Positions 23,151 to 32,152 of a stretch of DNA of 64,000 bases are shown here, piece by piece. This stretch comes from an uncultured Ruminococcus sp. Its GTDB lineage: Bacteria > Bacillota > Clostridia > Oscillospirales > Ruminococcaceae. Under the pieces are notes generated by a model, which was given only the letters and a program-made list of their open reading frames with translations, ran no database searches and was not told the origin of the DNA. The position numbers were made by a program, and so were the translations under genes. Within the stretch, counting starts at the first letter, position 1, and the number at the start of each line of letters is the position of its first letter. Where the stretch lies: contig CANRDT010000002.1 in NCBI GenBank assembly GCA_947629455.1, positions 1 through 64,000 of the forward strand. The letters run 5' to 3'.

Positions 23151-24653
23151 TTACTTAACGCCCGAAACATCCAGATCAGCGTAGAGAGCGGTCAGATCGT
23201 TCTTGAACGCCTCGATAGCCTCTTCGTAGGTAGAAGTTCCGTCGAAGTAAGCCTTCATAGCGCCCTGGAATTTCTCGTTGCAGCCCTGATCATACGGTGA
23301 GAGGTTCTTACTAAGGTCGATCTTCTCAGCCTGAGCGGAGAGCAGCGACAGATGATCCTGTCCGCCGAGAACCTCAGAGTTGTAACCGCCGTCGATAAGT
23401 TCCTTGATACCCGCCTTGTTGTTGGTGTAATCCTGTTCAACAGTGGTGATATCCTTCAGGCAGTCCTTGTTGCAGGTCATAACTCTCATAATATCGGTAA
23501 CTTCTTCGAGGTTATCGGTATCGATAGCAGCGCAGATCCATGTGCCGCCCCAGAAGTAAGCCTGAGGACCTTCGCAAGCAGCCCACTTACCGGTACCTTC
23601 GTCGCCGGTGTTAGGAGCGAGGGTGAAAGGAATGCCCCAAGTAGAGAGGAAGTAGCCGAATACCTTACCGTCTACCTTCATTCCATTTTTCCAAGCGTCG
23701 TCCCACAGAGAAGTCTTGTTGTTGTAGCCTTCATCGGTGTATTCCTTGGTCATTTTTACCCAGTCAGCGATCTGAGGATCGATAGTAACCTTCTTGTCGG
23801 TTACCCAAGGAGCAGCAGCGTTAGCCGAGAATGTACGATAAGCATCGTCATAACCGGAAACCATGAAGATTCCAGCCTCTTTCATCTTAGCGGCAGTCTC
23901 CTTGAAGGTAGCCCAGTCCTTAACATACTCCTGAACCTCAGCGGGATCATCGGTACCCAGAACCTGCTTAGCATACTCTCTGTTGTAGATGAATGCACCG
24001 GGAGCAGCCTGCCATGTCAGACCCTTGAGCTCGCCTGTGTTGGAGTCGGTAGCAACGTCCTTGGTGTACTGATACATCTCGGACATTTCGTCCTCGGTGA
24101 TACCCAGATCCTGAACGGAGATAGCAACGTCGCCGTTGATATACTTCAGAGCGTAGTCAGCCTCGATAAGGAAGAGGTCAACCTTGTTGTCTGAATCCTT
24201 CTGATCCTTCAGAGCATCGTCAAGCTTGGTCTGATAAACGTTGCCTTCATTAGTGTTCTGGATCCACTCGACCTTCTTGCCGTTAAGAGTAACGATCTCC
24301 TGTCTGTCGGGAAGTTTTTCACCCTTATCATTTACAGGGGTGTAAGTACCCATTTCCTTGTTAAACTTGGTGTACTTGCTGTAGAAGTCGTCGAATCTGT
24401 TCTTGAACTCGGTGTTCCAGCAGTAGATCCTGATGGTGTCCTTAGACTCCTGAGAGGACTCTGCTCCGTGCAGCTGAGCAGTGTTTACTCTGTCGCCGCC
24501 GTTACCGCCGTTACCGCCGTTGTTGGAAGTACCGCTGTTGTTGGTGCTTCCGCTGCCGGAAGAACTGTCATCCTTGCTGCCGCAGGACGTAAGAACAGTG
24601 CCTACCATGCAGAGGCTGAGAGCGCCTGCAAGGATTCTCTTTAATTTTGCCAT
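23151..24653 (-). CDS. Extracellular sugar-binding lipoprotein of the ABC importer
   Basis: This 500-residue solute-binding protein is the capture subunit of the importer. The N-terminus is a lipoprotein signal (KRILAGALSLCMVGTVLTSC) with lipobox LTSC, followed by a Ser/Gly/Asn linker (residues 25-55) that tethers it to the membrane outer face. The rest is a family 1 binding protein (IRIYCWNTEFKNRF, LFLIEADYALKYI, WQAAPGAFIYNREYAKQVLG, WGIPFTLAPN). It starts at ATG 24653 with AAGGAGG. TATAAT at 24685-24680 on the minus strand may give it its own promoter besides read-through from lacI. Ligand unknown. Confidence 0.93.
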   Translation of the reverse strand: MAKLKRILAGALSLCMVGTVLTSCGSKDDSSSGSGSTNNSGTSNNGGNGGNGGDRVNTAQLHGAESSQESKDTIRIYCWNTEFKNRFDDFYSKYTKFNKEMGTYTPVNDKGEKLPDRQEIVTLNGKKVEWIQNTNEGNVYQTKLDDALKDQKDSDNKVDLFLIEADYALKYINGDVAISVQDLGITEDEMSEMYQYTKDVATDSNTGELKGLTWQAAPGAFIYNREYAKQVLGTDDPAEVQEYVKDWATFKETAAKMKEAGIFMVSGYDDAYRTFSANAAAPWVTDKKVTIDPQIADWVKMTKEYTDEGYNNKTSLWDDAWKNGMKVDGKVFGYFLSTWGIPFTLAPNTGDEGTGKWAACEGPQAYFWGGTWICAAIDTDNLEEVTDIMRVMTCNKDCLKDITTVEQDYTNNKAGIKELIDGGYNSEVLGGQDHLSLLSAQAEKIDLSKNLSPYDQGCNEKFQGAMKAYFDGTSTYEEAIEAFKNDLTALYADLDVSGVK

Positions 24654-24746
24654 AATAGTTTTCCTCCTTAAAAAATCGCATTATATTGTGATTGATCTGC
24701 GAAGAAATTAAATTTCACGCAGCAAACTAATGCCTTGGTTCGTTCA

Positions 24747-25754
24747 TCAGATCACCGACACGGACCCGCCCTCGAGCAGTTTCCCGTCAACGATCTGCAC
24801 CTCCGTAAAGGTGGTCTGTGGATTCTCAATATGAGAAATTAGCTGTTTCGCCGCCGTCGCGCCGATCCTGACCGTATCTTGCAGATAGGTGGTAAGCTTT
24901 GGTGAAAGCAGCTGTGAATAGGCTATTCCGTCATAGCCGACTACCGAGATGTCCTGAGGTACCGAAAGTCCCCTGTCCTTTATCGCATTGAGTCCGCCTA
25001 TCGCCGAATAATCGTCCGGCATAAAGATGCAGGTAGGTCTTTCGCTTCCCCTCAAAAGCCTCGAGGTAAGCTTATAGGTCATATCGGGATCATGGTAATC
25101 CCCCGTAAGCACCCACTCGGGATTTACCTCGATCTTTCTGTTGATGCATGCTTTATAGAACCCGGCCATCCTTTTTTCCGCGACTGCGGACTTGTTCCCC
25201 TGGATATAAGCTATCCTGCGGTGTCCCCTGCGGAACACATAGTCTACAAGTTCTTCCATACCGCTCTCATTGTTTGAGATGACCGCGGTACGGCAGTCGA
25301 AGATGTGGTCGATCGTTACCACCGGGATATCGCCGTTTATCACCTCGTAGACATCAGGATCGGTAAAATCCGTGCACGCGATCACGATCCCGTCTACGTT
25401 GCGATATTTGCAGTGCTCATAAGTCGACATCTTGCGTCCGCCAAGATCCTTGTTGATAAACGTGATGTCATAACCTGCAAGCTCCGCCTCTGTCTTAAAG
25501 CTGTTAAGCACCTTTGCAAAGAACTCATGGGTAAGTCCGCTGCCCGCCTCGTCAAGGAACATCACCCCCAGATTGTACGTCCTGTTGGTCTTTAAAGCTC
25601 TTGCCTGGAGATTGGGAAAATACCCCATTTCTCCGGCTGCTTTGATGATACGTTCCCTCGTAGCGGAGCTGACGTCCTTATGACCGTTCAGCGCCTTGCT
25701 TACTGTTGCAACCGAAACGCCACAGCGGACGGAAATGTCTTTCAGTGAGACCAC
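24747..25754 (-). CDS. LacI-family repressor of the sugar operon
   Basis: This 335-residue regulator has an N-terminal LacI helix-turn-helix (SLKDISVRCGVSVATVSKAL then NGHKDVS) with the hinge helix ending NLQARALKT, and a periplasmic-binding-protein-like effector domain (NLGVMFLDEAGSG onward). I chose GTG 25754, which follows AAAGGCGG, because the longer frame to 25919 adds 55 residues unlike any LacI protein. It is the first gene of the sugar operon. Operators with the family's central CG (TTAAACGTTT) lie at its own promoter, suggesting autoregulation and control of the operon. Confidence 0.92.
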   Translation of the reverse strand: MVSLKDISVRCGVSVATVSKALNGHKDVSSATRERIIKAAGEMGYFPNLQARALKTNRTYNLGVMFLDEAGSGLTHEFFAKVLNSFKTEAELAGYDITFINKDLGGRKMSTYEHCKYRNVDGIVIACTDFTDPDVYEVINGDIPVVTIDHIFDCRTAVISNNESGMEELVDYVFRRGHRRIAYIQGNKSAVAEKRMAGFYKACINRKIEVNPEWVLTGDYHDPDMTYKLTSRLLRGSERPTCIFMPDDYSAIGGLNAIKDRGLSVPQDISVVGYDGIAYSQLLSPKLTTYLQDTVRIGATAAKQLISHIENPQTTFTEVQIVDGKLLEGGSVSVI

Positions 25755-25777
25755 TTGATTTCCGCCTTTCTTCCGGT

Positions 25778-25830
25778 TTAAACGTTTAAGTATCCTCAAA
25801 CGTACCGGAACATATTTATTAAACGTTTCC
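25778..25830 (-). promoter_or_regulatory. Two LacI-type operators
   Basis: Palindromes TTAAACGTTTAA (25778-25789) and TTAAACGTTTCC (25819-25830) have the CG-centred symmetry of LacI-family sites. They lie between the predicted lacI promoter and start, 41 bases centre to centre. A half-site CAAACGT lies between them near 25798. Confidence 0.8.
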
Positions 25831-25839
25831 GCTAATAAA

Positions 25840-25868
25840 AATATACAATAAATCCGCTGAAATTTCAA
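25840..25868 (-). promoter_or_regulatory. Promoter of the lacI-sugar operon
   Basis: Minus-strand TTGAAA (25868-25863) and TATATT (25845-25840), 17-base spacing, just upstream of the operators. Confidence 0.7.
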
Positions 25869-26194
25869 GTATTTTTGCAACTTTTTATGCTGTATGTAAT
25901 AAAATATGGAGATTTTCACGAATTTTTCACAGATGATTTGTGCATTTTGTCCACTAAAAACAGCTTGCTGTAACCGTTTTGTAACTATATATTTCGCTTA
26001 AAAAATTATCATACACTTTACACACTATTTTCACAAACAAAAGTTCTCATCCTTTTCAATGTGCATAATGTATATATTCACAATAATTTGTATGGAATTA
26101 TTTAGTACAATATGACGGATAAGATAGCCATTGCCTGCCGTCCATAAAATCATTAAACGTTTTCGCATATTTTCCGTCATATCCGCCGTATATC
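25869..26194. other. AT-rich intergenic region with a third operator-like site
   Basis: No gene is visible. TTAAACGTTT recurs at 26153-26162, about 330 bases from the other two sites, which could allow looping. The rest is AT-rich. Confidence 0.5.
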
Positions 26195-26222
26195 AACAAA
26201 AAAGCTGCCGTGGTGCGGCAGC
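26195..26222 (-). terminator. Terminator of the SipW-like gene
   Basis: Minus-strand GCTGCCG-CACCA-CGGCAGC followed by TTTTTTGTT. Confidence 0.88.
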
Positions 26223-26243
26223 CGATTTTGTATAGTCAACCCG

Positions 26244-27257
26244 TCAATCTTTATTTCCGAGCTGATCGCGCAGCTTTTTCTGCTCCTCTTCCATAAGTTT
26301 CATAAGTTCCTCAAGAGACGCCGAGGCATTCTTTGCATGGGCTGCCGGTCTGGTCTTTGCGGCAGGCTTTTTCACGACAGGCTGTTCAGCAGCGCCGTCA
26401 TTCTCAGGCTCAGCGGCAGCAGGTGCGGAAGAAGAGCTCTCCTCCTGCTTGTCCTTTTGAACTTCGGCATTATCATTATCGGCAGGCTGTGCAGCGTCCT
26501 CTTCGGTCTGCGTATCCGACGTTTCACCGCCGTCAGGCTCACGATCTTCTTCCTCTTTATCCTCGGTATCTTCCGCCGTTTCCTCATTTGTATGCTGATG
26601 TCTGTGCAGTGCCCTGTCGTTCTCTCCGCCGAACAGAAAATCGTCAAGCGACACTGAAGATGTTACTTCTTCCTCCTCAGGCTCAGGTTCTTTCTCTCTG
26701 CGCGGACGGGTAACTATAGCGATGATGACCTCCAGTAAGACAAACAGGAACAGCGGAACGACAAGACAAACCGCCATACCGAAACGCGATGAAATAAAGG
26801 TGAGTATCTTACCGGCAGTCATATAATATGTAGACGCCGCGCCGACTATATCAGCCGACCTGACCTTATAGATATGCGGAACTGCATTTTCGGTATCTTT
26901 CTGCTGATAAACGGTGTAGACCACGCCTTCTATACCGGTATCGGACGATGAAACTCCGGCAAGCCAGAATACCGACGTTCCGATACCCGGAACATTTTCG
27001 ACCACGAAAGCGTTTCCGATACCGTCAACGCTCGGCGCGCCGTTCGCCGCCACCACCAGCGCTCCTTTAGGCACGCTGCCGCCCATTTCGTCCGAATTCA
27101 TTATATAAAGACTATATCCTGCAAAGCTCGGGGTAACGTCCTTATTCTTAAAGACCTTAGCCACGCCCAACAGAATAAGCAGCTCCAGCACGATAAACAC
27201 CACAAAGAATACTGCGACGTTTTTAGCTGCGGTGGATCTTTGTTTAGTCTGACCCAT
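26244..27257 (-). CDS. SipW-like protein lacking the catalytic serine, with long acidic tail
   Basis: The first 185 residues follow the SipW/archaeal-type signal peptidase plan: an N-terminal membrane helix, a YSLYIMNSDEMGGSVPKGAL segment where active enzymes have SGSMxPxxxxGD, a beta-rich domain ending YKVRSADIVGAASTYYMT, then a second membrane helix. The catalytic serine of SGSM is replaced (SDEM) and the box II Asp is absent, so peptidase activity is doubtful. Residues 190-300 are an acidic, Ser/Ala/Pro-rich low-complexity tail, ending in a short helix (SLEELMKLMEEEQKKLRDQL). It is monocistronic with its own promoter. It may be an adaptor derived from a signal peptidase. Confidence 0.65.
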   Translation of the reverse strand: MGQTKQRSTAAKNVAVFFVVFIVLELLILLGVAKVFKNKDVTPSFAGYSLYIMNSDEMGGSVPKGALVVAANGAPSVDGIGNAFVVENVPGIGTSVFWLAGVSSSDTGIEGVVYTVYQQKDTENAVPHIYKVRSADIVGAASTYYMTAGKILTFISSRFGMAVCLVVPLFLFVLLEVIIAIVTRPRREKEPEPEEEEVTSSVSLDDFLFGGENDRALHRHQHTNEETAEDTEDKEEEDREPDGGETSDTQTEEDAAQPADNDNAEVQKDKQEESSSSAPAAAEPENDGAAEQPVVKKPAAKTRPAAHAKNASASLEELMKLMEEEQKKLRDQLGNKD

Positions 27258-27518
27258 AATTCACATTCCTTTCCACTCAGGAAGACCCATATTTATACAA
27301 GCATAAGGCTCTGCCCGTATACTTGTCCGTACAGCCTGCCGTCTTTACGCATTACTTGCCTGCACCGCTGACATTATATGCCAAAGCGTCACTGTAAGAT
27401 AACACATTCGACAGGTTAATTCTTATTATAGCACATAATTTATCAGATTTCAACCGATTTGCAAAAAAAATTTCTCCTTTCCCCTATATCCGCCCCGAAC
27501 GTCTGTATATAGCGAAAC
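27258..27518. other. Promoter region of the SipW-like gene
   Basis: The region contains the promoter listed at 27425-27453 and a second TATAAT on the minus strand near 27382-27377. No gene is visible. Confidence 0.5.
27425..27453 (-). promoter_or_regulatory. Promoter of the SipW-like gene
   Basis: Minus-strand TTGAAA (27453-27448) and TATAAT (27430-27425), 17-base spacing; leader about 160 bases. Confidence 0.75.
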
Positions 27519-27543
27519 GGCGTCCCCGTAAAATGGGGACGCC
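27519..27543 (-). terminator. GC-rich terminator hairpin
   Basis: GGCGTCCCC pairs with GGGGACGCC just downstream of the Cys-rich peptide gene. The T tract is weak. Confidence 0.65.
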
Positions 27544-27568
27544 GCGCGGACTTTTCCTTAAAGGATCG

Positions 27569-27709
27569 TCAGTTGCCGCAGCCGCAGCCGTTGTTGCAGC
27601 CGCAGTTGTCGTTGCAGCCGCAGCCGCAGTTTCCGAGACCGTTGCCTGCAAAGAGAACGATGATGAGGATAAGGATGATGATCCACCAGTAACCGCCGTA
27701 ACAGTTCAT
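27569..27709 (-). CDS. Small membrane peptide with Cys/Gly-rich tail (46 aa)
   Basis: ATG 27709, seven bases after AAAGGAG, encodes a peptide with one membrane segment (WWIIILILIIVLFAG) followed by a tail of repeated CGC/CxC motifs (NCGCGCNDNCGC...). The tail has eight cysteines in 21 residues. Related anchored Cys-rich peptides are common in Clostridia and annotated as hypothetical; metal binding is likely. An upstream start giving 65 residues lacks a ribosome site. Similar in plan to the FeoB-associated peptide at 59525 but without sequence identity. Confidence 0.7.
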   Translation of the reverse strand: MNCYGGYWWIIILILIIVLFAGNGLGNCGCGCNDNCGCNNGCGCGN

Positions 27710-28235
27710 AATAAAACTCCTTTTATATAGTTTTGTGTCAGAGCGCGTTTTCCGCCAAGACCGCAAGCAGCGTCTTAAAGTGCAAAAACGGCTCTTGCGG
27801 GGTTTCCCCCTATAAAGCTCCGGGAGGCGTTCCCCCGTTTGCTTTATATTACAGTTTATGACGGGCGGAAAAATGTGTTACAAAAAATTCCGCTTGTCTT
27901 GTGAAATGCGGTTTTGTCCCGTGCATACAATAATGATGTGCCAAAGTTACGCCGCAGAAGTGCGGCTCACGGAAATCAATTTTTACAAATTAATCTCCTG
28001 AAACAAGATTTTTAGAGACAAGAAGCAAGAAAAAAGTCTGCAAAGCGAAATAATATTTTAAAATATGCGCCGCAGGCGCTCCTTGTCTAACCTCTTACCT
28101 CTTAAAAGCGTAGCGTTCTAACTTCTGGAAATCAAAAATTGATTTCCGTGGGTGCGGCTTTAATATCAAATATAAAAAATCGGTATAATCCGCCCTGCGG
28201 CGGTCAATTATTAATATCGAAAGGGTGAGCTATAG
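27710..28235. other. Intergenic region before clpC
   Basis: No gene is visible in 526 bases. It holds the dispersed repeat at 28090-28152, a hairpin-forming ATATTTTAAAATAT segment near 28052, and an extended -10 like TGCATACAAT near 27922-27931, with TTGTGA 17 bases before it, that may be the clpC promoter. Confidence 0.5.
28090..28152. repeat. Dispersed intergenic repeat, copy 2
   Basis: Closely similar to 5779-5840 (CTTACCTCTTAAAAGCG..., TTCTAACTTCT, GGAAATCAAAAATTGATTTCC). The terminal 21 bases form a near-perfect palindrome. Confidence 0.65.
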
Positions 28236-30620
28236 ATGTCTTCAATAAATTCCGGCGGAAGGACCTTCGATACCGAACGGTTTACCGCCAAGGCAAGAGA
28301 TATTATCAGAGGAGCGGTCGCCTGCGCAGGCAAATGGGGACATACCTATATAGGTTCGGAACATCTGCTGTTGTCCTTGCTGGAGGACGGTTCCTCGACC
28401 GCTTATGCGATACTGGCAAAATATTCCGTAACGGCGGCAGCCGTAGAGGATAAGATGATGAATATGATAGGCAGAGGTACGCCGTGCAGACTGAGCAGGA
28501 GCGATTTTACTCCCACTGCGGCGGCAATACTCAGGGGAGCTTGTGATCTGGCGCAGAAATGCGGCTCAAAACTTACCGGCACGGAGTATATACTCGCCAT
28601 GATACTGCGGCAATCGTCAGCCTGCGCCGCAGGGATACTGAGGGAGCTTGGCTGCAATCTCACGCGTATGTATGCCGACTGCACACAGGCAGGCAGCGAC
28701 AGGACGATATTTATGGAGCAGCACCATACGCGTCTGAAAAATCTTGAAAAATACGGACGTGAGCTTACAGCCAAAGCAGGCTGCGACAGCTTTGATCCCG
28801 TAATAGCACGCGAGGAGGAAACGCGCAGGGTTATGGAGATACTCTGCCGCCGCACCAAGAACAACCCCTGTCTTATCGGCGAAGCCGGAGTGGGCAAGAC
28901 CGCCATAGTAGAAGGGCTTGCGGTGCGTATTATGAAAGGCGAGGCGCCCTCCCTGCTCTCGGGGAAAAGAATATTCGCGCTCGATCTGACGCTGCTGCTG
29001 GCAGGCGCGAAATACAGAGGAGATTTTGAAGAGCGTCTGAAGATATGTCTTGACGAGGCGGCAGCCGCAGGAAACGTTATACTGTTCATAGACGAGATAC
29101 ACAATATCATGGGCGCAGGCGCGGCGGAGGGAGCGATAGACGCGGCGAATATTCTTAAACCGCAGCTTGCAAGACCGGGAATACAGCTTATAGGCGCGAC
29201 AACATATGACGAATACCGAAAAAGCATAGAAAAAGACAGCGCGATGGAACGGCGTTTCCAGACGGTCAGGGTGGAAGAACCCGACGAGGAAAGCACGGTA
29301 AAGATAATAATGGGTATAAAAGATCGCTTTGAGGAGCATCACCGTATAACCGTGGACGAGAACACCGTTCGTCTGATAGTCGGTCTTTCCGCAAGGTATA
29401 TCACCGACCGCCGTTTTCCCGATAAGGCGGTCGATATTCTTGACGAGGCGTGCGCCTGCCGCCGTCTGAACGGGGAAACGGACGGCAGGAAAGAAAATAT
29501 GTCGCTCGTGTTCAACGATTATGTCAGCGGAAAGATCAGCCGCGAGGAGTATCTCGGCATTATCACGGCGGCAGGGGAAGAAAAAACTCTTAAACTTACC
29601 GACGACTGTGTAAGAGAAGTTATTTCAAGGCGGACGGGTATTCCCTGCTCACGTCTGTCCGAGGAAGAGTCGCAGCGTCTTATGGGACTGGAAAAGGAAC
29701 TGCGTGGGGAGATCGTCGGTCAGGACGAGGCGGTGGCAAAGCTTTGTCAGGCGGTGCGCCGCTGCCGTTCGGGACTCAAGGACAGCCGCAGACCGATGGG
29801 CAGCTTTATTTTTCTGGGAGCAAGCGGCGTCGGAAAGAGCAGACTTGCAAAAGCGCTTTCCTACTCGCTTTTCGGCAGGAACGACGCGCTTATAAGAATA
29901 GATATGTCCGAGTTTATGGAGCGTCACAGCGTATCGGGGCTTATCGGCGCGCCGCCCGGGTATGTAGGCTATGACGAGGGCGGCAGACTTACCGGACAGG
30001 TGCGCAAAAGACCTTACAGCGTGGTACTGCTCGACGAGATAGAAAAAGCCGATCCTGAGGTGTTCAATCTTCTATTACAGATAACCGAAGAGGGGGAACT
30101 GACCGATTCCGCAGGGAGAAAGGTATCATTTTCCGATACGGTGATAATTATGACCTCGAATGCAGGCGTAAAAAAAATGGCGCGGCGGAAAGAAATGGGA
30201 TTTTCGGAAAGGACTGCCGACCATAAAAGCAGAGAACGGGAGCTTACCGAGGAGCTGAAAAATTTTCTTTCGCCTGAACTTCTGGGAAGAATAGACGAGA
30301 TAATAGTCTTTAAAGATCTCACATTGCAGGATCTGGAGAGTATAGCCGCAAAGGAACTGGAGGGTCTGAAAGAACGGCTTGAAAAGCTTGGCTGGGAGGT
30401 AGAATATTCCGCAGCGGTATCACAGACGGCGGCAAGGCTGAGTGCAGACAGCGAATCGGGTGCAAGAAAGGTGCGGCATATCATTGAAAGCGAAGTCGAG
30501 AGCCGTATAAGCGATCTTATCATATCGAGCAGGAAAAGCGGCGGATATATAAGGATAGACGCTGCGGAAAACGAATTTTCGGCAACTCTTGAAAAAGAAA
30601 ATCTTCCTGCGATGATCTGA
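28236..30620 (+). CDS. clpC: ClpC-type AAA+ unfoldase
   Basis: This 794-residue Hsp100 ATPase unfolds proteins for the ClpP peptidase. Two Clp-N repeats (residues 10-145) recognise adaptors. The first AAA domain has Walker A GEAGVGKTAI and Walker B LFIDEIHNI. The second has GASGVGKSRL, VVLLDEIEKADP and the sensor loop IMTSNAG. The middle domain between them is short, which is the ClpC rather than ClpB type. A VGF-like ClpP loop is not obvious in a quick reading. No mcsA/mcsB/ctsR genes are adjacent, unlike the usual Bacillus operon. The protein is a little shorter than most ClpC (about 810-820). Confidence 0.88.
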   Translation: MSSINSGGRTFDTERFTAKARDIIRGAVACAGKWGHTYIGSEHLLLSLLEDGSSTAYAILAKYSVTAAAVEDKMMNMIGRGTPCRLSRSDFTPTAAAILRGACDLAQKCGSKLTGTEYILAMILRQSSACAAGILRELGCNLTRMYADCTQAGSDRTIFMEQHHTRLKNLEKYGRELTAKAGCDSFDPVIAREEETRRVMEILCRRTKNNPCLIGEAGVGKTAIVEGLAVRIMKGEAPSLLSGKRIFALDLTLLLAGAKYRGDFEERLKICLDEAAAAGNVILFIDEIHNIMGAGAAEGAIDAANILKPQLARPGIQLIGATTYDEYRKSIEKDSAMERRFQTVRVEEPDEESTVKIIMGIKDRFEEHHRITVDENTVRLIVGLSARYITDRRFPDKAVDILDEACACRRLNGETDGRKENMSLVFNDYVSGKISREEYLGIITAAGEEKTLKLTDDCVREVISRRTGIPCSRLSEEESQRLMGLEKELRGEIVGQDEAVAKLCQAVRRCRSGLKDSRRPMGSFIFLGASGVGKSRLAKALSYSLFGRNDALIRIDMSEFMERHSVSGLIGAPPGYVGYDEGGRLTGQVRKRPYSVVLLDEIEKADPEVFNLLLQITEEGELTDSAGRKVSFSDTVIIMTSNAGVKKMARRKEMGFSERTADHKSRERELTEELKNFLSPELLGRIDEIIVFKDLTLQDLESIAAKELEGLKERLEKLGWEVEYSAAVSQTAARLSADSESGARKVRHIIESEVESRISDLIISSRKSGGYIRIDAAENEFSATLEKENLPAMI

Positions 30621-30654
30621 GCTGTAAAAAGCGGAGGATATACACCTGAAACAG

Positions 30655-30684
30655 GCTATTTTTCCCCCAATGGGGGAAAACAGC
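30655..30684. repeat. Short palindromic intergenic element
   Basis: GCTATTTTTCCCCC-AAT-GGGGGAAAACAGC, followed by TTTCAGAAA. Member of the hairpin family also at 8847 and 47171. It follows clpC and could act as its terminator. Confidence 0.65.
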
Positions 30685-30731
30685 TTTCAGAAAGTTAAAA
30701 ATTGATTTCTGTTTGCAAAAAATCCCCTGCC

Positions 30732-30760
30732 TTGACATTTTCCGCATATTGGTGTATAAT
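30732..30760 (+). promoter_or_regulatory. Sigma-A promoter of the SH3b gene
   Basis: TTGACA (30732-30737) and TATAAT (30755-30760), 17-base spacing. The 90-base leader contains GGCAG/CTGCC pairing near 30806-30826. Confidence 0.92.
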
Positions 30761-30857
30761 ATCCCAAAGAGGATTCCCACACGCGGCAAAACTAAGGGCA
30801 GGCGTTTTTGTCTGCCGCTCCGCCGACGTATAGGGAAACAAGGGTGGAGGGATCGCT

Positions 30858-31415
30858 ATGAACGATAACAGACCGGATAAAAAGACCTCCGGGCAGGACG
30901 GAATAATGAGCGCGGCAGCAATAATCGTAATGGGTATATTTGCGGTGTGCGTTATCTTTGTGTTGGCAAAAGGACTTTTTGCAAGCAACAGTCCGACCGT
31001 TCCCGAGGGACTGGATACCGCTACCATAGCGCCGAAAACGGAACCCTCCGACGATACTTCCTCCCTCGCGGAAGTACTGCCTGACGAAAATGTCCTGCCT
31101 ACCGATGAAAGCATAGCAGGCGATGAGTCGGGTGCTGACACGGAGCAGTCATTTGATACAGACAGTAGTGATCAGACAACGGAAAGTGCGGCGGAGGAAA
31201 CTCCTGCGCAGACCGCGACGGTTACTCAGTATGTGCAGCTGCGATCCGCTCCGGGAAAGGACGCTCCGCAGATCGTCTGCCTTTCGCCTAACCTGGTGGT
31301 AACTATCATCTCGGAAGATGCGGAAGGCTACTGTCTGGTAAGCTTTTACAATTTCGGTACGGATTATACCGAGGGGTATGTCCACAAGGACTACCTCACT
31401 ATGAATCAGAACTGA
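30858..31415 (+). CDS. Membrane-anchored SH3b-domain protein
   Basis: This 185-residue protein has a short cytoplasmic N-terminus, one membrane helix (SAAAIIVMGIFAVCVIFVLA), an extracellular Ser/Thr/Asp/Glu-rich linker (residues 45-115), and a C-terminal bacterial SH3 domain (YVQLRSAPGKDAPQIVCLSP ... GYVHKDYLTM), a fold that binds cell-wall peptides. Start ATG 30858 follows GGAGG. The next gene lies 14 bases on and may be co-transcribed. Confidence 0.82.
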   Translation: MNDNRPDKKTSGQDGIMSAAAIIVMGIFAVCVIFVLAKGLFASNSPTVPEGLDTATIAPKTEPSDDTSSLAEVLPDENVLPTDESIAGDESGADTEQSFDTDSSDQTTESAAEETPAQTATVTQYVQLRSAPGKDAPQIVCLSPNLVVTIISEDAEGYCLVSFYNFGTDYTEGYVHKDYLTMNQN

Positions 31416-31429
31416 CGGCAGGGTGTATT

Positions 31430-32125
31430 ATGGCGGTACAAGGCGAAGGAAAAATTTTACTTGATAACGGTATCACGATACCGTACATACTTGACAGGGG
31501 AAACAGAAAGAATATGTACATAGTTATCCGCGGCGGCAGGGTGATACTGAAATTACCCTACGGCGCGGATATTGCAAAAGCAGAGGATTTTATGCGCGGC
31601 AAAGCCGACTGGATATTGTCAAAGCTTTCACAGCCCAAAGACGACCCCGTTCCCGATTCATATAACGACGGGGACGTCATTTCGCTTGCAGGACGGCGAT
31701 ACCGAATAGAGACGGTTGAGAGCAGGACTTATTTTCAACCGCGTTTTACGGACGGCAAGCTTGAAATAGCGGTTATGAGCGGTGCGCAGCCAGACGGCGA
31801 ACGCTTTTCTCAGCTTGCGCAGAAGGCGGTAATACAAAAGGCGGTCGAGATCATATTTGAAAGAATGAGAGAGCTTTCCTCCCTGACGGGACTTATCCCG
31901 AAGAAAGTGACCGTCAAGCGGCTTACAGGCAGCTGGGGAAACTGCTCTTCGCTCGGAAATATTTCCATAAACGTAAACGTGGTGTTCTATCCTGCCGAAT
32001 GTCTGGATTATGTTATCATTCACGAGCTTTGTCATCTGCGGCATATGGATCACAGCAAGGATTTCTGGCGGCTGGTGGAAAGCTTTTGTCCCGATTGGAA
32101 AAGGATACGCGCGATCCTCAGATAA
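31430..32125 (+). CDS. YgjP-family zinc metallopeptidase-like protein
   Basis: This 231-residue protein of the YgjP/DUF45 family carries the zincin motif HELCHLRHMDHSKDFW near residue 195, with two histidines and Glu, plus the conserved LTGSWGNCSS and INVNVVFYP segments before it. The N-terminal part (NRKNMYIVIRGGRVILKLP) is family-typical. It is cytoplasmic, of unknown substrate. The gene lies between the SH3b protein and PflA in one direction, spacings 14 and 27 bases. Confidence 0.85.
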   Translation: MAVQGEGKILLDNGITIPYILDRGNRKNMYIVIRGGRVILKLPYGADIAKAEDFMRGKADWILSKLSQPKDDPVPDSYNDGDVISLAGRRYRIETVESRTYFQPRFTDGKLEIAVMSGAQPDGERFSQLAQKAVIQKAVEIIFERMRELSSLTGLIPKKVTVKRLTGSWGNCSSLGNISINVNVVFYPAECLDYVIIHELCHLRHMDHSKDFWRLVESFCPDWKRIRAILR

Positions 32126-32152
32126 AACGCCGTTTATGAGGGAGGGCGGTAT

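Noticed and set aside
30768-30857. Riboswitch in the leader of the SH3b gene
   Set aside because: The GGCAAAACT segment vaguely resembles a c-di-GMP-I motif, but the conserved GGGACGCAAAGCC part and the paired stems are absent.
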